From JALZOC01 sp035758845 (lineage in GTDB: Bacteria; Acidobacteriota; Vicinamibacteria; Vicinamibacterales; 2-12-FULL-66-21), in assembly GCA_035758845.1 (NCBI GenBank), contig DASTVZ010000031.1, positions 1-52,525 on the forward strand: DNA of 52,525 nucleotides. Reading direction: 5' to 3'. How positions within the stretch are numbered: the first letter of the stretch is position 1; the number at the start of each line of letters is the position of its first letter. The translations under genes and the position numbers were made by a program. The notes under the pieces are model-generated. The model was not told where the DNA came from, ran no database searches, and worked only from the letters and a program-made list of their open reading frames with translations. Below are positions 25,825 to 33,285 of the stretch, one piece after another.

Positions 25825-25828
25825 TGAA

Positions 25829-25924
25829 TCTCTAATCACTGATCACTGATCGCGAATGCCTAATCCCTGAATCCTCGAATCGCTGAATCGCGCCAGGCGC
25901 CAGTAGCCAGCCGTCAATAGCCAG
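25829..25924. repeat. Heptamer tracts flanking GCGCCAGGCGC
   Basis: Left tract: AATCACT GATCACT GATCGCG AATGCCT AATCCCT GAATCCT, then CGAATCGCTGAATCG. Centre: the short palindrome GCGCCAGGCGC at about 25890-25900. Right tract: CAGTAGCCAGCCGTCAATAGCCAG. It fills the whole gap between glpX and the acyl-CoA dehydrogenase gene. Confidence 0.7.
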
Positions 25925-25929
25925 GAGCG

Positions 25930-27132
25930 TCATGCCCCGTACTTCGGTAATTCACACCGTGTGGGGCGGTCTTGACGCAGGCCGAGCACGTAATCTGCCT
26001 GCATGATCTTGTGAATCTCGCGCGTGCCCTCGTAGATCACCGCACCTTTGCAGTTGCGATAGAACCGGCCAACCGGGTACTCGTCTGAGTAGCCGTTTGC
26101 GCCGTGAACCTGGACGGCGTCGCCAGCCGCGCGCTCGGATGCAACGGTGGCAAACCATTTGGCAAGACCTGTCTCGCGGGTGTTGCGCCGGCCATGGTTC
26201 TTGAGGAACCCGGCGCGCATCCAGAGCAGCCGCGCCGCCTGATAATCGGACTCCATTTGCGCGATCATCTCCTTCACCAGTTGATGCTCGGCAATCACGG
26301 TTCCGAATGTCTTTCGTTCTTTCGCGTACTTTGCACTCGCGTCACGACAGGCGCGAATCAACCCGGTCGCGCCCGCCGCGACCGTGTATCGTCCCTGGTC
26401 GAGCGCAAACATCGCAATCTTGAATCCTTCTCCCGGTTGACCGACCACGTTTGCTTCGGGGACCGCGACGTCCTCCATCTTGAAGAAGCCGGTGTTGCCG
26501 GCCAGGATTCCCCACTTTTCCTTCAAGGTTCCGCTCGAGAAACCCTTGAACGATCGCTCGATGATGAATGCGGTAATGCCTGACGGATCGCGCTGTTTCT
26601 TTTTCTCGAGATCGGACCAGGCAAAAACGAGAAAGTTATCGGCGACGTCGGCGAGTGAAATCCACATCTTTTCGCCCGTCAGGTAATACCGGTCCCCCTT
26701 TTTCACCGCCACGGTTTGAATCCCGCGAACATCACTCCCTGCCGCTGGCTCGGTGAGCCCATAGGTCGCGATCTTCTGCCCCTTGGCTTGCGGCACGAGG
26801 TATCGCTGTTTCTGATCTTCGGTTCCCCAGGAAAGAAGCGTCAGACAGTTCAGTCCGGCGTGCACCGACATAATCACGCGAAGCGACGTATCGACGTACT
26901 CCAGTTCCTCGGAGATCAATCCGAGGCTGATGTAGTCCATTCCCGCGCCGCCATACTCGGTCGGCACAGAGCAACCCAGCAGACCGAGTTCGGCCATCTG
27001 GGGAAGAATGTTTTTGTCGAACCGATGTTCGCGATCGAGGTCGCGAATGCGAGGCGCAATTTCACGCGCGCCCCATTCACGCACGGACTGCTCCAGCAGT
27101 TGTTGCTCGTCTGTGAGATCGAAATCAAGCAT
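25930..27132 (-). CDS. Acyl-CoA dehydrogenase
   Basis: FAD-dependent enzyme that introduces the alpha-beta double bond in an acyl-CoA. 400 residues, normal length. The N-terminal helical part has LDFDLTDEQQLLEQSVREW. The first family signature is GLTEPAAGSDVRGIQT. The second signature region is near QVHGANGYSDEYPVGRFYRNCKG, and the catalytic glutamate is in VIYEGTREIHKIMQADYVLG. This arrangement fits short-chain or glutaryl-like members, but chain length cannot be told. No electron-transfer or thiolase gene is adjacent. A TACAAT box lies five bases upstream of the ATG, consistent with a leaderless message. Confidence 0.94.
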   Translation of the reverse strand: MLDFDLTDEQQLLEQSVREWGAREIAPRIRDLDREHRFDKNILPQMAELGLLGCSVPTEYGGAGMDYISLGLISEELEYVDTSLRVIMSVHAGLNCLTLLSWGTEDQKQRYLVPQAKGQKIATYGLTEPAAGSDVRGIQTVAVKKGDRYYLTGEKMWISLADVADNFLVFAWSDLEKKKQRDPSGITAFIIERSFKGFSSGTLKEKWGILAGNTGFFKMEDVAVPEANVVGQPGEGFKIAMFALDQGRYTVAAGATGLIRACRDASAKYAKERKTFGTVIAEHQLVKEMIAQMESDYQAARLLWMRAGFLKNHGRRNTRETGLAKWFATVASERAAGDAVQVHGANGYSDEYPVGRFYRNCKGAVIYEGTREIHKIMQADYVLGLRQDRPTRCELPKYGA

Positions 27133-27137
27133 GGGGA

Positions 27138-27143
27138 ATTGTA
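27138..27143 (-). promoter_or_regulatory. TACAAT -10-like box of acyl-CoA dehydrogenase
   Basis: TACAAT on the minus strand, separated from the start ATG at 27132 by only five bases. No ribosome-binding site fits in the gap. The -35 position falls in heptamer repeat sequence without a consensus. Confidence 0.45.
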
Positions 27144-27158
27144 GTGCAACGCCATCTG

Positions 27159-27330
27159 ATCGATTGCGGATTGCGAAACTGAAGATTGCCGATTTGTAAG
27201 ATTGACGATTGTCGATTGAGATTGACGATTGTCGATTGCAGCCTCGCCCTTATATCGGCAATCGGCAATCTCAATGGGCAGTCGGCCCTCGGAGAAATCT
27301 GCACTCGCCAGTCGCCAATCCACAATCGAC
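27159..27330. repeat. Large inverted heptamer-repeat block
   Basis: The left arm (27159-27241) is GATTGAC GATTGTC GATTGA GATTGAC GATTGTC GATTGCA. The right arm (27254-27290 and 27305-27330) has the opposite sense: CGGCAAT CGGCAAT CTCAATG GGCAGTC, then CGCCAGT CGCCAAT CCACAAT CGAC. The two arms face each other around a GC-rich centre (CTCGCCCTTAT). It fills the 219-base gap between the acyl-CoA dehydrogenase and the SAM hydroxide adenosyltransferase. Confidence 0.75.
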
Positions 27331-27351
27331 GTGACCCCCGCGACTCGGGTA

Positions 27352-28137
27352 TCAGAGTCTCGCGATCTCGACGCGCGCCCCCCGCGAGACCTTGAGCGCG
27401 TCCGCAGCACTCCCCCCGTTCACCGCAAACTCGAGGTGGTCGCTACTGCCAAAAAGACCGCAAACCTCTCCCGCACGAATATCGGCGTATGTCGCGACGA
27501 CCCCGGCGACCGCGTGATCGCCGACTTTGAGCGCAACGGTCTGGCCGCGCGTGAAGGTCTCGAATGTCTTTCGATCGATGTTCGTGACCAGGTTGCCGAA
27601 GCGATCGACGAGGAGGACGACCCCGCCGAGCTCGTCTCCAACTTCAGGCTGCGGAATTTCGAGCTGGTGGTAGGTGGAAACGGTGCGGCCGAGAGCGGAA
27701 AGCTGAATGCCTTTGGCGAGCCACGCGGCCGCCGGCGCGAAGCGATCCCGTCCCTCGAACGTGCGGCTGACGGTTGGACGCGCGTATCTACGCTCGGTCA
27801 ATTCGACGACGCGCTTGGGCGGAAAGTCGTGGAGAGCCGCTGTCAGCACGCCGTTGTCGGGGGCGACGAAACGGTAGTCGCCCGCTTCGGCCGCAATCCC
27901 CCGGCGCAACGAGCCGACCCCGGGATCGACGATCGCCAGAAATATCGTTCCGGCGGGAAAGTACCGGCAGGACGCCGCCAGCTGCAGCGCGCCTTCCAGA
28001 ACGTCGTGCGGCGTAATTTCGTGCGTGATGTCAACCAGAGTGACGTCGGGACAGATCCCGATCATCACTCCCTTCATCGTCCCGGCGTAGTGATCGCGCG
28101 TGCCGAAGTCGCTCAGCAGAGCGATGACCGGACGCAT
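27352..28137 (-). CDS. SAM hydroxide adenosyltransferase (DUF62 family)
   Basis: Hydrolyses S-adenosylmethionine to adenosine and methionine using hydroxide. 261 residues. It has the family's opening VIALLSDFGTRDHYAGTMKGVM, the VDITHEITPHDV segment, the FLAIVDPGVGSLRRG motif and FVAPDNGVLT. The C-terminal beta-barrel part has VLLVDRFGNLVTNI, with FAVNGGSAADAL at the end. These residues distinguish it from fluorinases and chlorinases, which carry an extra loop not seen here. It lies 6 bases after the methyltransferase stop. Confidence 0.93.
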   Translation of the reverse strand: MRPVIALLSDFGTRDHYAGTMKGVMIGICPDVTLVDITHEITPHDVLEGALQLAASCRYFPAGTIFLAIVDPGVGSLRRGIAAEAGDYRFVAPDNGVLTAALHDFPPKRVVELTERRYARPTVSRTFEGRDRFAPAAAWLAKGIQLSALGRTVSTYHQLEIPQPEVGDELGGVVLLVDRFGNLVTNIDRKTFETFTRGQTVALKVGDHAVAGVVATYADIRAGEVCGLFGSSDHLEFAVNGGSAADALKVSRGARVEIARL

Positions 28138-28143
28138 GGGAGG

Positions 28144-28803
28144 CTAACTCCTGCGCTTCAGCAGGATCTCCCGGGTATTGCTTTTCAGCAGGAACGAATC
28201 CGACACGACTAGGCCCTCGAACATCTTGATGATGTCGCGGTTGAGCAGCACGTGCTTCGCGCCGCCAGCGCCGGCGTGTGGACGATGACGAAGAGATTTT
28301 TCGTCGGCGATTTCGTACTTGGTGAAGGGAGCCTTTACCGGTGCGGCGGTACTGCAGAAGAACCCCATGACGGATCCGCCCGGCCGCAGCATACGAACGA
28401 TCTGTTTTGCGAGCGCCTGCGAAGCGGCCTTCGGCAGGAAATCGAACACATCCCAGCACAGGATTCCGTCAACGCTTCCGTCGGCGTGACGGAAGCGCTT
28501 GTCCATCGCCGGCGCGAGTTCGTCCAGCGTGTTTGCCCGCGAATGGCGATCGTAATCGGCAAACAAATCTTCGATGAAAAGTTTGCACCCGAGCTGCTCG
28601 CCAAAAAACGACACGTTGGCGCCGATCACCGGACCGAGGTCGATGAGCACCGGTGCCTCGGACTGATGGGCAATCGCCGACAGGAACTTGGGCAACGCTT
28701 TCGACGGGACGAGCGTATCGCCGCCGCGCACCGACGGCGCGTCACCGGGATGGTCGGCCTGGCCGGGGCGTTTCCCCCCCCAGCGGAGGATGTCTGACAG
28801 CAT
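28144..28803 (-). CDS. Class I SAM-dependent methyltransferase-like protein
   Basis: 219 residues. Rossmann features: VLIDLGPVIGANVSFFGEQ (motif I, somewhat degenerate), LFIEDLFADYDRH (acidic end of beta 2), DGILCWDVFDFLPK (motif IV position) and MLRPGGSVMGFFCS. The first 45 residues are basic and glycine-rich. The substrate is unknown. It is followed 6 bases later by a SAM hydroxide adenosyltransferase, which may be coincidence or a link to SAM metabolism. Lower certainty because motif I departs from the GxGxG consensus. Confidence 0.75.
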   Translation of the reverse strand: MLSDILRWGGKRPGQADHPGDAPSVRGGDTLVPSKALPKFLSAIAHQSEAPVLIDLGPVIGANVSFFGEQLGCKLFIEDLFADYDRHSRANTLDELAPAMDKRFRHADGSVDGILCWDVFDFLPKAASQALAKQIVRMLRPGGSVMGFFCSTAAPVKAPFTKYEIADEKSLRHRPHAGAGGAKHVLLNRDIIKMFEGLVVSDSFLLKSNTREILLKRRS

Positions 28804-28887
28804 GTAAGGACAATCGCGCAGCCGGACGACCGTGCCGTGTCACATTTCGCGACGGGTCACACGACCGCCCGGCGACCGATGCGATGG

Positions 28888-29445
28888 CTAACGATTGGCG
28901 CCGGCGGCAGCCGGCGTCTGCTGTCCGGACGACTGCGTCGAGGCAGTCGCAGCGGGCGCCTTGGTGTCAGCCTTCGGTGCCGCGCCGCCCTTCTGCATGT
29001 CGATGCTGCCGCGGAAGTGCGCACCTTCGGCAATCGCCACCCGGGGGGCAGCGATGTCGCCATCCACCGATCCGTTGTCGCGGATGTCGACTTTTTCGGA
29101 GGCGCTGACGTTGCCCGTCACCTCGCCGAGGATGATCACGGCTTTGGCAAACACCTGGGCCTTGATGCGCGCGTTCGCACCGATCGTGAGCACGTTCTGA
29201 CGCAACTCGATCTTGCCTTCAACCTGGCCTTCAATCGTGAGATCTTCGCTGCCGTTGAGCTCGCCTTTGATGACGACCGATTTGCCTATGTTCACAACAG
29301 TTCTCTCCTGTCCACGCTGAGGGTCGCTGGCTGGCGCCGAACGCGACGTTGGCTCCGCGGTTAGCGGCGCAGGGCTGTGCTGCGCCGGGGCAGGCCCCTG
29401 GCCGGCCGGTGCACTTGGCTTTGCCGCATCATCCCGTTTCCACAT
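28888..29445 (-). CDS. Bactofilin family cytoskeletal protein
   Basis: Polymer-forming protein of the bactofilin (DUF583) family, which builds filaments that position envelope or division factors. About 185 residues. A low-complexity Pro/Ala-rich N-terminal tail (residues 1-50) is followed by the right-handed beta-helix core: VVNIGKSVVIKGELNGSEDLTIEGQVEG, KAVIILGEVTGNVSASEKVDIRDNGSVDGDI, PRVAIAEGAHFRGSI. A Pro/Ala/Thr/Gln tail ends the protein. ATG 29445 is chosen because GGTGGAG lies seven bases upstream; a TTG two codons earlier is possible. Confidence 0.93.
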   Translation of the reverse strand: MWKRDDAAKPSAPAGQGPAPAQHSPAPLTAEPTSRSAPASDPQRGQERTVVNIGKSVVIKGELNGSEDLTIEGQVEGKIELRQNVLTIGANARIKAQVFAKAVIILGEVTGNVSASEKVDIRDNGSVDGDIAAPRVAIAEGAHFRGSIDMQKGGAAPKADTKAPAATASTQSSGQQTPAAAGANR

Positions 29446-29584
29446 TGGCAATCTCCACCTTTAGTTATCGAAGTTCCGCGGCTCTGGCTGCAGGGTCCGG
29501 TCAGTATACGCACGCGATTTACCCGGTGTCTAGTCCTTTTATTGCTGCGAGTTAGAGGCGAATGCTACCATTGAAAGATCGATC
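29446..29584. promoter_or_regulatory. Divergent gap between bactofilin and cysteine desulfurase
   Basis: A gap of about 139 bases serving two divergent genes. On the minus side TAACTAAAGGTGGAG carries the bactofilin ribosome site. On the plus side TACCAT (about 29567-29572) lies 12 bases before the cysteine desulfurase ATG. No repeat or RNA gene is seen. Confidence 0.35.
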
Positions 29585-30748
29585 ATGCGGATCTACTTCG
29601 ACCACAACGCGACGACACCTGTCGATGCAGCCGTTGCCGAAGCTATCGCTCGGGTGATGACGAGCGAGTTCGGGAATGCCTCGAGCGTTCACCACTTTGG
29701 CCAGCGCGCGAAGGCGATTCTCGACGAGGCACGGTCGGCCGTGGCCGCACTGATTGCCGCAGAGCCATCTGAGATCGTCTTCACCAGCGGCGGGACCGAG
29801 GCGGACAATTTTGCGCTGCGAGGCGTGGCTGAGGCTCTCGAACCTACCGGCAGGCGGCACCTGATTGCCAGCAGCATCGAGCACGAGGCCGTGCTGGTGA
29901 CGTTGCGAGCACTGGCGCGCCGGGGCTGGCAAACCACCCTCTTACCCGTCGATCAGACGGGCATCCTCGACCCGGAGACACTGAAGTCCGCGATGACCGA
30001 CGATACGGCGATTGTTTCGGTGATGCACGCCAATAACGAGATTGGAACCATTCAGCCCGTCGCCGAGCTCGCTCGCCTCGCGCATGATCGCCGTGCGCTG
30101 TTTCATACCGACGCCGTTCAGTCGGTCGGAAAGATCCCGGTAGACGTCGGCAGCCTCGGAGTCGATTTGCTGTCCCTATCCGCGCACAAGTTCAACGGAC
30201 CGAAGGGGGTCGGTGCGCTTTGGATTAAGCGCGGGTCGCGTGTGACATCCATACTCACCGGCGGAAAGCACGAGCGCAATCGCCGCGCCGGCACCGAGAA
30301 TGTTCCGGGAATCGCAGGTCTTGGAGTCGCCGCGCAACTGGCGAAGACGAAGCTGACCGCCGAGGCTGCACGTCTTAGCGTTTTGCGCAACACGCTCGAG
30401 GAAGCCATTCTCGCCAAGGTGCCGGGCACGGCGATCAACGGCGCTCGCGAGCCGCGCGTCCCGAATACCACAAATATCAGCTTCGAGGCAGTTGAGGCCG
30501 AGAGCCTGCTGATTGCCCTCGACCTGGAGGGCGTCGCCGTGTCCACGGGCTCAGCCTGCTCGTCGGGCACCCTCGAACCATCCCATGTGCTTCGTGCGAT
30601 GGGCCTCCCCTCGCCACGGACACAGAATTCCATTCGTCTGAGTCTCGGGGCGGGAAACACCGAAGCCGAAGTCGACTTCGTCGTCTCGAAGTTACCCGCC
30701 ATCGTCGACAAACTCAGAAGTCTCACTCGTGCCAAGGTGCGGGCCTGA
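29585..30748 (+). CDS. Cysteine desulfurase (IscS/NifS type)
   Basis: Pyridoxal-phosphate enzyme that takes sulfur from cysteine and passes it as a persulfide. 387 residues. It opens MRIYFDHNATTPVD. It has FTSGGTEADNFALRG, the SIEHEAVL region, MHANNEIGTIQPV, FHTDAVQSVGK, the PLP lysine in LSAHKFNGPKGVG, and the active cysteine loop SACSSGTLEPSHVLRAMGL. It is followed after 3 bases by mnmA, so it very likely supplies the sulfur for 2-thiouridine in tRNA. No iscU-like scaffold is adjacent. Confidence 0.94.
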   Translation: MRIYFDHNATTPVDAAVAEAIARVMTSEFGNASSVHHFGQRAKAILDEARSAVAALIAAEPSEIVFTSGGTEADNFALRGVAEALEPTGRRHLIASSIEHEAVLVTLRALARRGWQTTLLPVDQTGILDPETLKSAMTDDTAIVSVMHANNEIGTIQPVAELARLAHDRRALFHTDAVQSVGKIPVDVGSLGVDLLSLSAHKFNGPKGVGALWIKRGSRVTSILTGGKHERNRRAGTENVPGIAGLGVAAQLAKTKLTAEAARLSVLRNTLEEAILAKVPGTAINGAREPRVPNTTNISFEAVEAESLLIALDLEGVAVSTGSACSSGTLEPSHVLRAMGLPSPRTQNSIRLSLGAGNTEAEVDFVVSKLPAIVDKLRSLTRAKVRA

Positions 30749-30751
30749 CAC

Positions 30752-31837
30752 ATGCGAATTGTTGTCGCCATGTCCGGCGGTGTGGACTCGTCGGTTGCGG
30801 CCGGGCTGCTGGTTCGCGCCGGACACGACGTCATCGGGATGTCGATGCAGTTGTACGACCAGTCGGGCGCGCAGACGTCCGACGCGGGCCCCGCCTCGCG
30901 GGCCTTCGGCACGTGCTGCACGATTGACGATCTCCACGATGCGAGACGGGTCGCCGCCAAACTCGGGATTCCCCACTACATCGTCAACTTCGAGCGCGAG
31001 TTCGCCGACACGGTGATTTCGAACTTCGTCACCGAGTATTCATCGGGACGCACGCCGATTCCATGCGTTCACTGCAATGGGGATCTCAAGTTCGCGACGC
31101 TCGCGAGCCGCGCCGAGGGGCTCGGCGCCGATTTCGTCGCGACCGGTCACTACGCCCGGGTCGACTTGGACCCTGAGACCGGACGATACAGGCTCAAGCG
31201 CGGAACCGATCCAACAAAGGATCAGTCGTACTTTCTGTTCACGCTGACGCAGGATCAGTTGTCGCATGCGATGTTTCCAGTCGGCGCGCTCGACAAGACG
31301 GCGGTCCGCGACTGCGCTCGCGAGCTGGGTCTTCCAGTCGCAGAGAAGCCTGACAGCCACGAGATCTGTTTCGTGGCATCCGGGGAGCACACGTCGTTTC
31401 TCGAAGAGCGCGGCACGTCAGCGCAGGGCGGTGCTATTCGCGATGTTACGGGGAAGACCGTCGGCACGCACGCAGGAATCCATCACTTCACCGTGGGACA
31501 GCGAAAGGGACTGGGTCTTTCCTCCCCCATTCCGCTCTACGTCGTCGCACTCGACGCAGGCGAGCAGACGGTCACCGTCGGTCCGAAGGAGTCGCTGGAG
31601 CGCATCGGGCTCACTGCGTCGCGCGTGAACTGGGTCGAGGGCCCGCCGCCGGCCGCAGGTACGCGCGTCACCGCGCGCATCCGTCATCGTCATCAGGAGG
31701 CGGCCGCGACGATTACTCCCCTTGCGGACGATCGTGTGAGCGTCACATTCGATGAACCCCAGTACGCCGTCGCGCCCGGCCAGGCCGTCGTCATGTATGA
31801 GCGGGACGTCGTGGTGGGTGGGGGTTGGATCGACTAA
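30752..31837 (+). CDS. mnmA: tRNA-specific 2-thiouridylase
   Basis: Inserts sulfur at C2 of the wobble uridine of Glu, Gln and Lys tRNAs. 361 residues, complete. It has the PP-loop AMSGGVDSSVAAGLL, GTCCTIDDLHDAR, the first catalytic cysteine in TPIPCVHCNGDLKF, TDPTKDQSYFLFTL, the second cysteine in DSHEICFVASGEH, and HHFTVGQRKGLGLSSP. It forms an operon with the cysteine desulfurase upstream (3-base gap). A hairpin follows directly after the stop, shared with convergent trxB. Confidence 0.96.
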   Translation: MRIVVAMSGGVDSSVAAGLLVRAGHDVIGMSMQLYDQSGAQTSDAGPASRAFGTCCTIDDLHDARRVAAKLGIPHYIVNFEREFADTVISNFVTEYSSGRTPIPCVHCNGDLKFATLASRAEGLGADFVATGHYARVDLDPETGRYRLKRGTDPTKDQSYFLFTLTQDQLSHAMFPVGALDKTAVRDCARELGLPVAEKPDSHEICFVASGEHTSFLEERGTSAQGGAIRDVTGKTVGTHAGIHHFTVGQRKGLGLSSPIPLYVVALDAGEQTVTVGPKESLERIGLTASRVNWVEGPPPAAGTRVTARIRHRHQEAAATITPLADDRVSVTFDEPQYAVAPGQAVVMYERDVVVGGGWID

Positions 31838-31838
31838 G

Positions 31839-31881
31839 AAAGGTAAAAGGAAATTACCTTTTCCCTTTTGCCTTTTGCCTT
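31839..31881. terminator. Bidirectional hairpin plus CCTTTTG heptamers
   Basis: AAAGGTAA (31839-31846) pairs with TTACCTTT (31854-31861). Tandem CCTTTTG CCTTTTG CCTTTT follows. It lies between convergent mnmA and trxB, only 44 bases apart. The same kind of sequence fills the other close convergent gap at 37744-37799. Confidence 0.6.
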
Positions 31882-32850
31882 TTATAGATCCGCAGCTTGC
31901 ACTTGGGGTTCTCCCAAGTGTTGGGGTAATTCATCAAGGTAATGCTCGGCATCGATGGCGGCCATGCACCCCGTCCCTGCCGCAGTGATGGCCTGGCGGT
32001 AGATGTGATCCTGCACGTCGCCGCACGCGAATACGCCGGGCACGCTGGTGCGGGCGCCCATATGCGTGACGATGTAGCCGTTGGCGTCGAGTTCGATCTG
32101 ATCCTTGAATAACGCCGCGTTCGGGGTGTGACCGATGGCGACGAACACCCCTTCGACCGGCACTTCCTTGCGATCGCCGGTCTTGTTGTTCCTCAAGACC
32201 ATTCCGGTCACTTCGCCCTTCCCCAGATCGGTGATCTCTTCGACGTCGGAGTTCCATTCGAACGAGATCTTCGGATTGGCGAATGCTTTGTCCTGCATGA
32301 TCTTCGACGCGCGCAGCGTGTCGCGCCGATGAACCACGATGACGTGAGACGCAAACCGCGTGAGGAAGATGGCCTCTTCCATCGCCGAGTCACCACCGCC
32401 GACCACCGCAATCGGCTTTCCGCGGAAGAAATACCCATCACAGGTGGCGCAGGTCGAGACCCCGTGGCCCAGCAGGCCGCGTTCGGACGGCAACCCTAGA
32501 AGGCGCGCCGACGCTCCGGTCGCGATAATGATCGCGCGTGACATGTATTCAGCGTCCGGTGTCCGGACGGAAAAAGGATGCGATCGCAGGTTCACGCTGG
32601 TGACGTGGCCGCGAATGATTTCGGCGCCGAATCGCTCGGCCTGGACCCGCATCTCGTCCATCAGTTCGGGTCCCATGATCCCGTCGCGAAACCCCGGCCA
32701 GTTCTCGACCTTCGTGGTCAACATCAATTGACCACCGGCTTCGAGACCTTCGATCACGAGGGGTTTCAGGTTGGCGCGCGCGGAATAAAGGGCGGCGGTG
32801 AGTCCGGCCGGTCCCGAACCGATGATGATGACGTTGCGGAGGTCGGGCAT
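31882..32850 (-). CDS. trxB: Thioredoxin reductase
   Basis: NADPH-dependent flavoenzyme that reduces thioredoxin. About 322 residues. FAD motif: VIIIGSGPAGLTAALYSARA. GGQLMLTTKVENWPGF follows, then the redox centre CATCDGYFFRGK, the NADPH motif AVVGGGDSAMEEAIFLT with VHRRDTLRASK, and FVAIGHTPN and GVFACGDVQDHIYRQAITAAGTGCMAA near the end. The gene lies 80 bases downstream of trxA, separated by a heptamer tract. Start MPDLRNV at 32850; two codons more are open upstream. Confidence 0.96.
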   Translation of the reverse strand: MPDLRNVIIIGSGPAGLTAALYSARANLKPLVIEGLEAGGQLMLTTKVENWPGFRDGIMGPELMDEMRVQAERFGAEIIRGHVTSVNLRSHPFSVRTPDAEYMSRAIIIATGASARLLGLPSERGLLGHGVSTCATCDGYFFRGKPIAVVGGGDSAMEEAIFLTRFASHVIVVHRRDTLRASKIMQDKAFANPKISFEWNSDVEEITDLGKGEVTGMVLRNNKTGDRKEVPVEGVFVAIGHTPNAALFKDQIELDANGYIVTHMGARTSVPGVFACGDVQDHIYRQAITAAGTGCMAAIDAEHYLDELPQHLGEPQVQAADL

Positions 32851-32852
32851 CA

Positions 32853-32930
32853 GCAATCAACAATCCGAAATCACAAGCGACAATCGATAATCAGACGAAT
32901 CAGCAGTCACAAATCATCAATCGGCAACTC
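32853..32930. repeat. Heptamer tract between trxA and trxB
   Basis: Plus-strand reading: AGCAATC AACAATC CGAAATC ACAAGC GACAATC GATAATC, then ATC-rich variants AGCAGTC ACAAATC ATCAATC. It fills essentially the whole trxA-trxB spacer and contains no other recognisable signal. Confidence 0.75.
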
Positions 32931-33260
32931 TCATACGTGCTTATCAATAATCTTCTTGAGCGAGTCCTTGTCGGCGAGGCCGACAACCTGCTCCACGATC
33001 TGACCGCCTTTGAACAAGAGGAGTGTCGGAATACCGCGGATACTGAATCGGCCGGCGATGCCCGGATTGTCGTCCACGTTGAGTTTCGCCACCGTGACCC
33101 GGCCGTCGTAGTCGGAAGCGAGTTCATCGATTGTGGGCCCCAACCGTTTGCAGGGGCCGCACCACTCGGCCCAGAAATCCACGAGGACCGGCTGCGATGC
33201 TTTGATGACGGATTGCTCGAAATTCGTGTCAGTCAGGGTGGTGATCTTCTCAGATGCCAT
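32931..33260 (-). CDS. trxA: Thioredoxin
   Basis: Small disulfide reductase, 109 residues, full length. The active site is FWAEWCGPCKRLGPTIDELA with the classic WCGPCK. The conserved cis-proline region is SIRGIPTLLLFKGG, and LNVDDNPGIAGRF precedes it. It lies 25 bases downstream of glgA and upstream of its own reductase trxB. No signal peptide, so it acts in the cytoplasm. Confidence 0.97.
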   Translation of the reverse strand: MASEKITTLTDTNFEQSVIKASQPVLVDFWAEWCGPCKRLGPTIDELASDYDGRVTVAKLNVDDNPGIAGRFSIRGIPTLLLFKGGQIVEQVVGLADKDSLKKIIDKHV

Positions 33261-33285
33261 GTATCAGTGCCTCGTGAATACCCGT

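Noticed and set aside
27159..27330. Heptamer block as a CRISPR array
   Set aside because: The units are 7 bases and degenerate, with no repeat-spacer structure and no cas genes.
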